A DNA stretch of 50,966 nucleotides, taken from the NCBI GenBank assembly GCA_903892995.1, contig CAITKP010000045.1:1-50966 (forward strand). Reading direction: 5' to 3'. How positions within the stretch are numbered: the stretch's first letter is position 1; each line of letters begins with the position of its first letter. This DNA is from an uncultured Campylobacterales bacterium. Lineage in GTDB: Bacteria; Campylobacterota; Campylobacteria; Campylobacterales; Sulfurimonadaceae. The translations under genes were made by a program, and so were the position numbers. Under the pieces are notes generated by a model that saw only the letters and a list, made by a program, of their open reading frames with translations, made no database searches and was not told the origin of the DNA. Positions 33,325 through 50,942 of this stretch are shown piece by piece.

Positions 33325-33941
33325 TTACTATTTTTTCTACTTGCAAGTATTGATTCTAATTTAGCTTTTAAAGAGTCAGAGGAGTTTTTATCCTCTTCTC
33401 TGAGGTTTTGTATCTCGGCAAACTCATCGTTGTTCTGAGATATCTGTGCTGCACTAGAGTCACTATAATGATCTTTATAGTAAAGAGTCTCTTTTAATTC
33501 TCTTACATGTAAGGCTATAAAATCTTTTAATTTATCTGATATATTTTCTTTATCAACAATAGACAAATCAACTAAATCGATAAAAAGTTTAGTATTTTCA
33601 CTTTCTATAGCTTCAAAAAATTTATCATTTGCCAATTTAATGTAGAGATCATTTTCAATCGATAAAGTTCTTAGCTTGTTGTAATACTCATTTGAATTAT
33701 ATTTTTTGTCTCCATTATCTATTAAAAAACCTTCAGATTTACATTTATTACATCGCAAAATATAGTCGTTAATCTTTAATTTTTTATCTTGGAATGAACT
33801 CAATTGAGAGAGTTTTTCTAAATCTTGAGTATTGTTATAAATAACATTACCAAGTAAAGCATAGCTTTTTGGATTTAAACCAATAGAAGTAGAAGCAAAA
33901 ATTTGAAGGGAAAAAAATATAATTAAAAAGAGTTTGAACAT
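33321..33941 (-). CDS. Exported protein of unknown function
   Basis: A 206-residue protein with a clear signal peptide (MFKLFLIIFFSLQIFA, cut near residue 16-17). A CNKC pair occurs at about residues 64-67. The mature part is charged and mostly helical, ending in an Asp/Ser/Lys-rich tail that looks coiled or disordered. No known family is recognised. It follows fusA after 54 bp containing a hairpin, so it may be a weakly expressed tail of that operon or independent. A palindrome writes LHV in ALHVREL. Confidence 0.65.
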   Translation of the reverse strand: MFKLFLIIFFSLQIFASTSIGLNPKSYALLGNVIYNNTQDLEKLSQLSSFQDKKLKINDYILRCNKCKSEGFLIDNGDKKYNSNEYYNKLRTLSIENDLYIKLANDKFFEAIESENTKLFIDLVDLSIVDKENISDKLKDFIALHVRELKETLYYKDHYSDSSAAQISQNNDEFAEIQNLREEDKNSSDSLKAKLESILASRKNSN

Positions 33942-33967
33942 TAAGATTCCATTGGAGGAAGGTACTC

Positions 33968-33986
33968 TCCTCCTCTAAAAGGAGGA
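33968..33986 (-). terminator. Hairpin behind fusA
   Basis: TCCTCCT (33968-33974) and AGGAGGA (33980-33986) form a perfect 7-bp stem a few bases past the fusA stop. The downstream minus strand is not T-rich, so it may be a weak terminator or processing hairpin. One arm, AGGAGG, is also an ideal anti-ribosome sequence. Confidence 0.5.
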
Positions 33987-33994
33987 AAGAAAAA

Positions 33995-36085
33995 TTAGCC
34001 GTTACGTTTTTTGATAATCTCTTCAGAAACGTTTCTTGGAACCTCTTCATAGTGGTGGAATTCCATAGAATAAGTAGCACGTCCTTGAGTTGCTGAACGT
34101 AGGTCAGTTGAGTAACCAAACATCTCAGAAAGTGGAACATATGCATCAACAATTTTGTTACCTGAACGGTCACCCATATTGTTAATTTGTCCACGACGAC
34201 GGTTAAGGTCACCGATAACATCACCCATATAATCTTCAGGAACTTCAACTTCAACTTTCATTAATGGCTCTAAAATTGAAGCACCAGCTTTTCTACATCC
34301 CTCTTTGAATCCCATTGAAGCAGCAAGTTTAAACGCCATCTCATTAGAGTCGACTTCGTGGTATGAACCATCATATACAGAAACTTCAACATCCTCGATT
34401 GGGTAACCAGCAAGTACACCGCCTTGCATTGCTTCAACAATACCTTTTTCAATCGCTGGAATATACTCTTTTGGAATAACCCCACCTTTAATATCATTGT
34501 TAAATTTGAAACCAGCACCAGCTTCATTTGGTTTGATACGTAAATATACGTGACCAAATTGTCCGCGTCCACCAGATTGTTTTGCGTATTTGTACTCTTG
34601 AGAAACTTCAGATTTGATCGCTTCACGGTAAGAAACTTGTGGAGCACCAACTTCTGCTTCAACTTTGAACTCACGTTTCATACGGTCAACGATGATTTCT
34701 AGGTGTAACTCACCCATTCCAGAAATAATAGTTTGTCCTGTTTCTTCATCTGTGTGAACACGGAAAGATGGATCTTCAGCAGCAAGTTTACCGAGAGCTA
34801 GTCCCATTTTTTCTTGGTCAGCTTTTGTTTTTGGTTCAACCGCAACAGAGATAACTGGCTCAGGGAATACCATACGTTCTAGAATAACTTTATCATCTTC
34901 ATTACATAGTGTATCACCAGTAGTTGTATATTTTAAACCAACAACTGCACCGATTTCACCAGCAAAAATCTCTTTTACTTCTTCACGCTTAATAGCATGC
35001 ATTTTAACGATACGGCCGATACGTTCACGTTTGTCTTTTGTAGTATTGTGTACAAATGAACCAGCTTCTAAAGAACCACGGTAAACACGGATAAATGTTA
35101 AAGTTCCAACGAATGGATCTGTCATAATTTTAAATGCTAATGATGCAAATTTACCATCATCAGTTGAAGGAACGATAACTTCAACATCTTCATCATCCAT
35201 CATCGTACCTTTAATCGCAGCACATTCTGTTGGTGATGGAAGGTATGCTACTACTGCGTCAAGTAGTGTTTGAACACCTTTATTTTTAAATGCAGTTCCT
35301 GCAGTCATTGGAACAATTTCCATTGCCAAAGTTGCTGCTTTGATTCCCGCGATAATCTCTTCTTCAGTAAGTTCGATACCTTCAAGGAATTTTTCCATAA
35401 GCTCTTCATTACCATCAACACTTGAGATTGACTCAATCAATTTTTCACGGTACTCTTCAGCTTTATCTTGCATATTTGCAGGAATCTCTTCTACGTGGTA
35501 GTTTGAACCCATCGCAGCATCTTGATCCCAAACGATAGCTTTCATTTTAACTAAGTCAACGATACCAGCAAATGTATCTTCAGCACCAATTGGAAGTTGA
35601 ATAGGTACTGGATTTCCTTTTAAACGATCACGGATTTGATTTTCAACATTGTAAAAATCTGCACCTGTTCTATCCATTTTGTTAACGAAAACGATAGATG
35701 GTACACCATAACGATTTCTTTGTCTCCAAACTGTTTCAGATTGAGGTTGAACCCCACCAACAGCACAGAAAACTGAAACAGCTCCATCAAGTACACGCAT
35801 AGAACGCTCAACTTCAATCGTGAAGTCAACGTGGCCCGGAGTATCGATGATATTGATCTGTTTACCAGCCCATTCACAAGTTGTAGCAGCAGAAGTAATT
35901 GTAATACCTCTCTCCTGCTCTTGTTCCATCCAGTCCATTGTTGCAGCACCATCATGAACCTCACCAATTTTGTGCTCAACACCCGTATAGAATAAAATAC
36001 GCTCCGTTGTTGTTGTTTTTCCTGCATCAATGTGCGCAGCAATACCGATATTTCTTACATCTTCTAGCTTATGTGATCTTGCCAT
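33995..36085 (-). CDS. fusA: Elongation factor G
   Basis: A 696-residue translocation GTPase with G1 AHIDAGKTT, switch [14 protein letters not shown], and all later EF-G domains; the C-terminal part [16 protein letters not shown] is domain V. The length is standard. It is the last core gene of the rpoBC-rpsL-rpsG-fusA run, separated from rpsG by two unusually strong hairpins. Confidence 0.98.
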   Translation of the reverse strand: MARSHKLEDVRNIGIAAHIDAGKTTTTERILFYTGVEHKIGEVHDGAATMDWMEQEQERGITITSAATTCEWAGKQINIIDTPGHVDFTIEVERSMRVLDGAVSVFCAVGGVQPQSETVWRQRNRYGVPSIVFVNKMDRTGADFYNVENQIRDRLKGNPVPIQLPIGAEDTFAGIVDLVKMKAIVWDQDAAMGSNYHVEEIPANMQDKAEEYREKLIESISSVDGNEELMEKFLEGIELTEEEIIAGIKAATLAMEIVPMTAGTAFKNKGVQTLLDAVVAYLPSPTECAAIKGTMMDDEDVEVIVPSTDDGKFASLAFKIMTDPFVGTLTFIRVYRGSLEAGSFVHNTTKDKRERIGRIVKMHAIKREEVKEIFAGEIGAVVGLKYTTTGDTLCNEDDKVILERMVFPEPVISVAVEPKTKADQEKMGLALGKLAAEDPSFRVHTDEETGQTIISGMGELHLEIIVDRMKREFKVEAEVGAPQVSYREAIKSEVSQEYKYAKQSGGRGQFGHVYLRIKPNEAGAGFKFNNDIKGGVIPKEYIPAIEKGIVEAMQGGVLAGYPIEDVEVSVYDGSYHEVDSNEMAFKLAASMGFKEGCRKAGASILEPLMKVEVEVPEDYMGDVIGDLNRRRGQINNMGDRSGNKIVDAYVPLSEMFGYSTDLRSATQGRATYSMEFHHYEEVPRNVSEEIIKKRNG

Positions 36086-36120
36086 ATTTTTACCTTAAAA
36101 AACTTTGATTTGAAGAGCTG

Positions 36121-36195
36121 AACCTCTTTTTTAAAATGAAAATTTCATCTTAAAAAAGAGGTTTACATGTAAGAACTTCACATAAAGTGAAGTTC
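36121..36195 (-). promoter_or_regulatory. Two strong hairpins between rpsG and fusA
   Basis: 36121-36163 folds into a near-perfect 21-bp stem (outer arms AACCTCTTTTTTAA and TTAAAAAAGAGGTT). Its only mismatch (A/C in plus-strand terms) becomes a G-U pair in the minus-strand transcript. 36173-36195 is a second perfect 9-bp stem (GAACTTCAC/GTGAAGTTC, loop ATAAA). A TTACATGTAA copy (36163-36172) sits between them. They lie in the 124-bp leader of fusA and may act as attenuator, processing site or translational control. Confidence 0.65.
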
Positions 36196-36209
36196 GACAA
36201 AAGTCTATC

Positions 36210-36689
<480 letters not shown>

Positions 36690-36781
36690 TTATCTTCAAT
36701 TTTTGTCAAATTTACTCAAAACGTTTCCTCTTTTAGAAAGTGGATTCATCCTGTGCTCGCTTGAATCTTTTATTTGCGATT

Positions 36782-36798
36782 ATCTCAAATTTTGAGAT
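36782..36798 (-). other. Small hairpin at the rpsL stop
   Basis: ATCTCAAA (36782-36789) and TTTGAGAT (36791-36798) form a compact inverted repeat overlapping the end of rpsL. It could slow exonucleases or reduce read-through into rpsG. No T-run follows on the minus strand, so a strong terminator is unlikely. Confidence 0.4.
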
Positions 36799-37178
36799 TA
36801 TTTAGCAGCTTTAGGTCTCTTAGTTCCGTATTTAGAACGAGCAACTTTACGGTCTTTAACACCAGCACTATCAAGCGCACCACGTACGATATGATATTTA
36901 ACCCCTGGTAAATCTTTAATACGACCACCACGAACTAGTACTATTGAGTGCTCTTGAAGGTTGTGACCCTCTCCACCGATATATGAAATAACTTCAAAGC
37001 CAGAAGTTAAACGAACTTTTGCGACTTTACGTAAAGCCGAGTTTGGTTTTTTTGGTGTAGTAGTGTAAACACGAGTACAAACACCACGACGTTGTGGACA
37101 CGAAACAAGCGCAGGTGATTTAGATTTTTTAACCACTTTTTTACGCTCATTACGAATCAATTGGTTGATTGTAGGCAT
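36798..37178 (-). CDS. rpsL: 30S ribosomal protein S12
   Basis: A 126-residue decoding-site protein. [13 protein letters not shown], the Lys-rich [28 protein letters not shown] region (streptomycin site, wild-type Lys in TPKKPNSA) and [19 protein letters not shown] are standard. The residues at both common resistance positions look wild-type (Lys). Confidence 0.98.
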   Translation of the reverse strand: MPTINQLIRNERKKVVKKSKSPALVSCPQRRGVCTRVYTTTPKKPNSALRKVAKVRLTSGFEVISYIGGEGHNLQEHSIVLVRGGRIKDLPGVKYHIVRGALDSAGVKDRKVARSKYGTKRPKAAK

Positions 37179-37332
37179 ACAATTCCTTTCTTAAATGTTC
37201 CAGTAGAATTTAACTCTTCTGCATCTACTAAAGATGAGAGAATTATAAACGCGTAATTTTACATAATAAGCGATTAAAGTTTGCTTATTTTAAGTATTTA
37301 TTAAAGTGAAGAAAAAGAAGTGAATAGAAAGT

Positions 37333-37362
37333 TTACATGTAAGCCATAATGCTTACATGTAA
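37333..37362 (-). repeat. Twin-palindrome hairpin behind rpoC
   Basis: Two exact TTACATGTAA copies (37333-37342 and 37353-37362) are arranged so that TTACATGTAAGC, loop CATAAT, and GCTTACATGTAA make a perfect 12-bp stem. It lies 12 bp past the rpoC stop in the gap to rpsL. It may terminate or stabilise the rpoBC transcript. Terminator function is inference, since only a mildly T-rich tail follows. Confidence 0.7.
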
Positions 37363-37373
37363 GAGAAAAAGAA

Positions 37374-46032
<8,659 letters not shown>

Positions 46033-46144
46033 CTACCTCTATGTAAGTTAGTGCACAATCTATTGAAAATAGATCGCATTTATCGTGTTCAAGCGTCCTT
46101 GAACTGAACCACAATTAAAGCAATTATGGATATAAACGACAGAA

Positions 46145-46188
46145 AGGCACTTTTATAGTATGACATAAATCATACCACAAAAGTGCCT
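46145..46188 (-). terminator. rplL-rpoB attenuator-like hairpin
   Basis: AGGCACTTTT (46145-46154) pairs perfectly with AAAAGTGCCT (46179-46188), and an inner GTATG/CATAC stem (46158-46162/46171-46175) stacks in the loop. It lies between rplL and rpoB. In many bacteria a partial terminator here lowers rpoBC transcription relative to ribosomal protein genes, and that is the likely role. Confidence 0.75.
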
Positions 46189-46228
46189 GTTTCTTAATTG
46201 AAGGCGAATGCCCTCAATAGAAGTTAAA

Positions 46229-46597
46229 TTATTTAACTTCTACTTTAGCACCAGCTTCTTCAAGTTGTTTTTTTGCATCTTCTGCAGTTGCTTTATCTAC
46301 ACCCTCTTTAATTGTTGAAGGAACGTTTTCAGTTGCATCTTTTGCTTCTTTTAGTCCAAGACCTGTAAGAGCACGTACAACTTTAATTACGTTGATTTTT
46401 TTATCACCTGAATCTACGATGATAACATCAAATTCAGTTTTTTCTTCAGCAGCTTCAGCAGCTACAGCTACACCAGCAACTGCAACAGGTTGTGCAGATA
46501 CACCAAATTTTTCTTCGAACTCTTTAACAAGTTCAGACAACTCAAGTACAGATAAGTTAGAGATAAACTCTAATACGTCTTCTTTAGTAACAGCCAT
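46229..46597 (-). CDS. rplL: 50S ribosomal protein L7/L12
   Basis: A 122-residue stalk protein from the ATG at 46597 ([11 protein letters not shown]), which has GGAGAA upstream; an open frame four codons longer exists but uses the Shine-Dalgarno itself as coding. N-terminal dimerisation domain, Ala/Val-rich hinge ([15 protein letters not shown]) and the factor-binding C-terminal domain [24 protein letters not shown] are standard. Confidence 0.97.
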   Translation of the reverse strand: MAVTKEDVLEFISNLSVLELSELVKEFEEKFGVSAQPVAVAGVAVAAEAAEEKTEFDVIIVDSGDKKINVIKVVRALTGLGLKEAKDATENVPSTIKEGVDKATAEDAKKQLEEAGAKVEVK

Positions 46598-46647
46598 AAT
46601 GTTCTCCATTAATTTTATTTTAGTTTCTTATTTTTAAAGAAAGCAGA

Positions 46648-47127
46648 TTATGCTTCCTCTTTTTGTCTTTTTAATGCATCTAAACCGATTGTGAAGTTTC
46701 TGATTGGACCCATCCAAACAGAAGCAAGCATACCAAGAAGTTCTTCACGACCTGGAAGTTTAGCAAATGCAGCAATTTTAGCAGCGTCAGCAGGTACTTT
46801 ATCTAAGTAACCAGCTTTAACTGAAAATTTATCATTTCCTTTAGCAAAATCAGATGCAACTTTAGAAGCAGCAATAACATCGTTTGACCATACAAAGATA
46901 TTAGTATCTTTAAGTTCTAAACCAGTCATACCAGCTTTTTCAAGTGCAATTTTTGCCAAAGTGTTTTTAACAACCTGAACACTTGTATCTTTTGCTTTTG
47001 CTGATTTACGTAAATCTTCTAGATTAGCAACTGTCAAACCTTTGTAATCACAAACTACAACTGCAGTTGAATTTTCCAAAGATGACGCTAATTTTTCAAT
47101 TACTTCAGCTTTTTTTGACTTTAACAT
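46648..47127 (-). CDS. rplJ: 50S ribosomal protein L10
   Basis: A 159-residue stalk base protein: N-terminal rRNA-binding domain (AVVVCDYKGLTVANLEDLRKSAK, VQVVKNTLAKIAL) and the C-terminal helix that anchors L7/L12 dimers. It is preceded by a 198-nt leader, where L10 usually regulates its own translation. AAAGGAG precedes the ATG. Confidence 0.97.
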   Translation of the reverse strand: MLKSKKAEVIEKLASSLENSTAVVVCDYKGLTVANLEDLRKSAKAKDTSVQVVKNTLAKIALEKAGMTGLELKDTNIFVWSNDVIAASKVASDFAKGNDKFSVKAGYLDKVPADAAKIAAFAKLPGREELLGMLASVWMGPIRNFTIGLDALKRQKEEA

Positions 47128-47325
47128 ATAATCTCCTTTCCAGACATAACTTCAAGATGGGAGGGAAAGGCCTATTAAGCTACTACATAAAGTAGATGCC
47201 CCAAACTATCTTTAGTCCAAGTAATTCAGATTTTCATATTTGAAAACCTTTACTTTAAGATATTATTATCACAAAGTAAAAGCTTACATGTAAGGAGATT
47301 TTTGCCAAGGAATCTTGGCAAAAAA
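47128..47325 (-). promoter_or_regulatory. Probable L10 leader
   Basis: The 198-bp gap before rplJ contains a hairpin with CTACT/AGTAG arms (47180-47195) and a purine-rich GGGAGGGAAAGGCC stretch (47159-47172), consistent with the autoregulatory RNA leader found ahead of rplJ in many bacteria. A TTACATGTAA copy lies at 47284-47293, near the rplA end. The RNA family match is inferred from position and general structure. Confidence 0.45.
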
Positions 47326-48021
47326 CTATCTAATATCCGCTAATTCCATAATATCTAATTTAATTGCAGGACTCATTGTAAGACTTAAAACACCATTTTT
47401 GATGTAACGTCCTTTTGCAGTTGATGGTTTATGCTTGTTAATTGCACCAACAAAAGCTGAGATGTTTTCTGCAAGTTTTTCAGATTCAAAACTTACTTTA
47501 CCAATACCAGCGTGAATATTACCTTTTTTATCTACACGGAAAGTAACTTGACCGCCTTTTACATTTTTAACAGCTTGAGCTACATCAGGAGTAACTGTAC
47601 CTGTTTTAGGGTTAGGCATCATACCTTTTGGCCCTAGAATACGACCGATTTTACCAACAAGACCCATACAATCAGGTGCTGCAACAACTACATCAAAATT
47701 GAAGATTCCCTCTTGTATTTGCTCAACAAGATCATCAGTACCAACGATATCAGCGCCTGCTGCTTTTGCTTCATCAGCTTTAATACCTTTTGCAAAAACT
47801 GCAACACGTACAGTTTTACCTGTACCATGAGGAAGAACAACTGCCCCTCTAACCATTTGGTCTGCATGTCTTGGATCAACATTTAAATTTAATGCTATCT
47901 CAACTGTTTCATCAAATTTTGCTGATTTTAAATCTTTGATAGTTACCGACGCATCAGCCACTGAGAAGCTTTTTGCAACATCTATTTTTTCTTTTAATTG
48001 TGTATAACGTTTTCCTGCCAT
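47326..48021 (-). CDS. rplA: 50S ribosomal protein L1
   Basis: A 231-residue protein with the rRNA-binding segments [41 protein letters not shown] and VEKLAENI-type C-terminal part. It forms the L1 stalk and represses the L11 operon. It follows rplK across 109 bp with a strong hairpin. Confidence 0.97.
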   Translation of the reverse strand: MAGKRYTQLKEKIDVAKSFSVADASVTIKDLKSAKFDETVEIALNLNVDPRHADQMVRGAVVLPHGTGKTVRVAVFAKGIKADEAKAAGADIVGTDDLVEQIQEGIFNFDVVVAAPDCMGLVGKIGRILGPKGMMPNPKTGTVTPDVAQAVKNVKGGQVTFRVDKKGNIHAGIGKVSFESEKLAENISAFVGAINKHKPSTAKGRYIKNGVLSLTMSPAIKLDIMELADIR

Positions 48022-48056
48022 TGAATATCTCCTATGATTTCTGCCGCAAATAAAGG

Positions 48057-48080
48057 TCAGATAAATTTTTATTTATCTGA
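48057..48080 (-). other. Hairpin between rplK and rplA
   Basis: TCAGATAAAT (48057-48066) and ATTTATCTGA (48071-48080) form a perfect 10-bp stem with a TTTT loop. It could be an RNA-processing or attenuation site separating rplK and rplA expression. No T-run follows, so it is not a classical terminator. Confidence 0.5.
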
Positions 48081-48130
48081 TAAACTCTATTAAATCACCA
48101 ATGCGGTCGTTGATGAATAGATTTTAAAAT

Positions 48131-48556
48131 TTAGTCTACTATCTCTACACCCATAGAACGAGCTGAACCAGCGATTGTATTTGCTGCCATTTCTATATCT
48201 GTAGTATTCATATCTTCCATTTTAGTTTTAACGATTTCCATAAGTTGGTCTTTTGTTATTTTACCAACTTTATTTTTCAATGCGTTATCTGTACCTTTTT
48301 TAAGGCCTGCTGCTTTCATAATTAACTGTGATGCAGGCGGTTGTTTAGTGATAAATGAAAAACTTTTATCACTATAAACTGTAATAACAACAGGAACTTT
48401 AAATCCCATTTTATCTTTTGTTTTTTCATTGAATGCTTTACAGAATTCCATAATATTAACACCACGCTGACCTAATGCAGGACCTACTGGAGGTGCTGGA
48501 TTAGCTGCACCAGCATTTATTTGTAGTTTGATGTAACCAGTGACTTTTTTTGCCAT
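48131..48556 (-). CDS. rplK: 50S ribosomal protein L11
   Basis: A 141-residue protein starting [43 protein letters not shown], the conserved proline-rich N-terminal domain, with the RNA-binding C-terminal domain ending in [12 protein letters not shown]. It forms the GTPase-associated centre with 23S rRNA. It follows nusG by 20 bp. Confidence 0.98.
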   Translation of the reverse strand: MAKKVTGYIKLQINAGAANPAPPVGPALGQRGVNIMEFCKAFNEKTKDKMGFKVPVVITVYSDKSFSFITKQPPASQLIMKAAGLKKGTDNALKNKVGKITKDQLMEIVKTKMEDMNTTDIEMAANTIAGSARSMGVEIVD

Positions 48557-48576
48557 TTTGCTTCCTTTTGTTGAGT

Positions 48577-49107
48577 TTAAATTATTTTTTCGACTTGAGT
48601 ATACGATATATCTACTGGCGTTGCACGTCCAAAGATAGAAACATTAAGTTTCAATGTTCCATGTTCTAAATCATACTCATCTACAGTACCAGTAAAGTTT
48701 GCAAATGGTCCATCAATGATACGTACCATCTCTCCAGAATCGAAGAAAACTTTTGGTTTTGGAGCAGCACGATTATTTGCACGATCAAGAATAACTTGAA
48801 TATCACTTTCACTAAGTGGTGTTGGATGATTTGCTTCGCCTACAAAACCTGATACGCGTGGTAAAGACTGTATTAAGTGTTGCAGTTCTTTACTCAAATC
48901 AATATAAATAAAAACATAACCTGAGTATAAAGATCTTTCAGATATTTTTTTCTTACCCTCTTTAACTTCGATAACGTCTTCAGTTGGAACAAGAAGGTCT
49001 TTAATCTCTTCTTGTAATCCTCTTTCTATAATAATATTTTGTATTGCAGCTTTAACACTACGTTCACTTCCAGAATATGTCTGAATCGAATACCATTGAT
49101 GTGCCAT
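48577..49107 (-). CDS. nusG: Transcription termination/antitermination factor NusG
   Basis: A 176-residue protein with the NGN domain ([35 protein letters not shown]) and the C-terminal KOW domain ([19 protein letters not shown]). It binds RNA polymerase and couples it to the ribosome or Rho. It lies between secE and rplK as in most bacteria. Confidence 0.97.
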   Translation of the reverse strand: MAHQWYSIQTYSGSERSVKAAIQNIIIERGLQEEIKDLLVPTEDVIEVKEGKKKISERSLYSGYVFIYIDLSKELQHLIQSLPRVSGFVGEANHPTPLSESDIQVILDRANNRAAPKPKVFFDSGEMVRIIDGPFANFTGTVDEYDLEHGTLKLNVSIFGRATPVDISYTQVEKII

Positions 49108-49116
49108 TATATATCC

Positions 49117-49299
49117 TTAACCTAGTAAAGCTGAAACAGTAGATGACATTATAAAATCTACCAATGCTAAAAATAGTGATATAAATGTTACAACAATAAC
49201 AACTGAGATATATGCTTGTTTTACTTGCATTTTATTTGGAAAAATAACTTTGCTAAGTTCTAACTTTGCATCTCGTATATAACTATTAATATTCTTCAT
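49117..49299 (-). CDS. secE: Preprotein translocase subunit SecE
   Basis: A 60-residue protein from the ATG at 49299 (MKNINSYIRDAKLELSKVIFPNK), which has TTTAGGA upstream; the open frame extends eight codons further but lacks a good ribosome site. It has one transmembrane helix (about 32-54) after the conserved amphipathic ELSKVIFP segment, as in short bacterial SecE. It stabilises SecY. It follows tRNA-Trp. Confidence 0.93.
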   Translation of the reverse strand: MKNINSYIRDAKLELSKVIFPNKMQVKQAYISVVIVVTFISLFLALVDFIMSSTVSALLG

Positions 49300-49326
49300 C
49301 GATAATCCTAAATATATCTGCAATTA

Positions 49327-49370
49327 CATTTTCAATTAATAAGTCTCTAAAGATTCATTAATTGAAAATG
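49327..49370 (-). other. Long perfect hairpin between tRNA-Trp and secE
   Basis: CATTTTCAATTAAT (49327-49340) and ATTAATTGAAAATG (49357-49370) make a perfect 14-bp stem with a 16-nt loop. One arm reaches into the encoded CCA of tRNA-Trp. It may direct 3' processing of the tRNA out of the common transcript, or attenuate secE-nusG. Confidence 0.6.
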
Positions 49371-49444
49371 GCAGGCGAAGGGGGACTCGAACCCGCAACC
49401 ATCGGATTTGGAATCCGGCGCTCTACCATTGGAGCTATTCGCCT
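49369..49444 (-). tRNA. trpT: tRNA-Trp (CCA anticodon)
   Basis: The minus strand gives acceptor arms AGGCGAA and TTCGCCT followed by G and an encoded CCA, a D-arm AGCTCCAATGGTAGAGC, anticodon loop TTCCAAA (anticodon CCA), and T-arm GGGTTCGAGTCCC. A total of 76 nt. It sits between rpmG and secE, its usual place in Campylobacterota. Confidence 0.96.
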
Positions 49445-49487
49445 ATGTAAATCAAACAAGTAGATTCAACTCTACTTGCAGATTAAA

Positions 49488-49640
49488 TTATAATTTCATC
49501 TCTTTATGAACAGTATGCTCACGACAAAATTTACAAAATTTACGTACTGAAAATTTTTCAGTATGAGTTTTTTTATTTTTAGTTGTGTGGTAGTTACGAC
49601 GAGTACACTTTTCACAACCTAAGTGGATATTTTCTCTCAT
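49488..49640 (-). CDS. rpmG: 50S ribosomal protein L33
   Basis: A 50-residue protein. It reads MRENIHLGCEKCTRRNYHTT and ends in HTVHKEMKL, with both zinc pairs present (CEKC at 9-12, CKFC at 36-39), so this is the zinc-binding form. Start ATG at 49640, stop TAA at 49488-49490. It lies between tuf and tRNA-Trp. Confidence 0.96.
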   Translation of the reverse strand: MRENIHLGCEKCTRRNYHTTKNKKTHTEKFSVRKFCKFCREHTVHKEMKL

Positions 49641-49665
49641 AGTGTTAACCTAATTTAAAAATTTA

Positions 49666-49682
49666 CTTCCACCAAGTGGAAG
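49666..49682 (-). terminator. Hairpin terminator behind tuf
   Basis: CTTCCAC (49666-49672) and GTGGAAG (49676-49682) form a perfect 7-bp stem with a 3-nt loop just past the tuf stop. On the minus strand it is followed by TAAATTTTTAAATT, so partial termination before rpmG is likely. Confidence 0.7.
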
Positions 49683-49691
49683 CAACATCAA

Positions 49692-50891
49692 TTACTTGAT
49701 GATTTTAGAAACAACACCTGCACCAACTGTACGTCCACCCTCACGAATAGCGAAACGAGTTCCCTCTTCCATCGCGATCGGGTTGATTAGTGTTGCAGTA
49801 ATTTTAACGTTATCACCTGGCATAACCATCTCAGTACCTTCTGGTAAAGTGATAGCACCTGTAACGTCAGTTGTACGAACATAGAACTGAGGACGGTAGT
49901 TAGAGAAGAATGGAGTATGACGACCACCCTCTTCTTTACTTAGTACATAGATCTCAGCTTCGAAAGTTGTATGTGGAGTAATTGACTTTGGTTTACAAAG
50001 AACTTGTCCACGCTCAACAGCTTCTTTAGCGATACCACGTAGTAGAACACCACAGTTATCACCAGCTTCACCTTGAGTCATCTCTTTACGGAACATCTCA
50101 ATACCAGTTACAGTTGTAGTTTGTGTATCACGGATACCAACGATTTCAATTGTATCACCGATTTTTACAAGACCACGTTCGATACGACCAGTAACAACAG
50201 TTCCACGACCAGAGATTGAGAAAACATCCTCAACTGGCATTAAGAACTCTTTATCAGTTTCACGAATTGGATCTGGAATATACGCATCAACTTCAGCCAT
50301 CAATTTTTTGATTTTATCTGACCATGCACCTAAAGTACCAGTTTTTGCTTCTTCAAGAGCTTTAAGAGCTGAACCTGCAACTATTGGAGTATCATCACCT
50401 GGGAATTCGTATTGATCAAGAAGTTCACGGATTTCCATTTCAACTAGTTCAAGAAGTTCTTCGTCATCAACCATATCTTCTTTGTTCATAAAAACAACGA
50501 TGTATGGTACACCTACTTGTTTAGATAGAAGAATGTGCTCACGTGTTTGTGGCATTGGGCCGTCAGCAGCAGAAACAACTAATATAGCGCCATCCATTTG
50601 AGCAGCACCAGTAATCATGTTTTTAACATAATCCGCGTGACCTGGACAGTCAACGTGTGCATAGTGACGGTTATCAGTTTCGTACTCAACGTGTGAAGTA
50701 GCGATAGTAATACCACGCTCTCTTTCTTCTGGAGCATTATCGATTTGATCATAATCCATCATTTTTGCACCATTTGTTACCGCAAGAACAGCAGTAATTG
50801 CTGCAGTTAAAGTAGTTTTACCGTGGTCTACGTGACCAATAGTACCAATGTTAACGTGTGGTTTGGTACGATCAAATTTCTCTTGAGCCAT
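49692..50891 (-). CDS. tuf: Elongation factor Tu
   Basis: A 399-residue GTPase that delivers aminoacyl-tRNA to the ribosome. G1 GHVDHGKTT, switch [14 protein letters not shown] and the SALKALEE segment are present, with domains 2 and 3 complete and the C-terminus [13 protein letters not shown]. It is followed by rpmG, tRNA-Trp and secE. Confidence 0.98.
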   Translation of the reverse strand: MAQEKFDRTKPHVNIGTIGHVDHGKTTLTAAITAVLAVTNGAKMMDYDQIDNAPEERERGITIATSHVEYETDNRHYAHVDCPGHADYVKNMITGAAQMDGAILVVSAADGPMPQTREHILLSKQVGVPYIVVFMNKEDMVDDEELLELVEMEIRELLDQYEFPGDDTPIVAGSALKALEEAKTGTLGAWSDKIKKLMAEVDAYIPDPIRETDKEFLMPVEDVFSISGRGTVVTGRIERGLVKIGDTIEIVGIRDTQTTTVTGIEMFRKEMTQGEAGDNCGVLLRGIAKEAVERGQVLCKPKSITPHTTFEAEIYVLSKEEGGRHTPFFSNYRPQFYVRTTDVTGAITLPEGTEMVMPGDNVKITATLINPIAMEEGTRFAIREGGRTVGAGVVSKIIK

Positions 50892-50942
50892 AGCTTTACT
50901 TGTTTATTTATTTGATTAATAATCAGCATTTACTTTTTTGTG

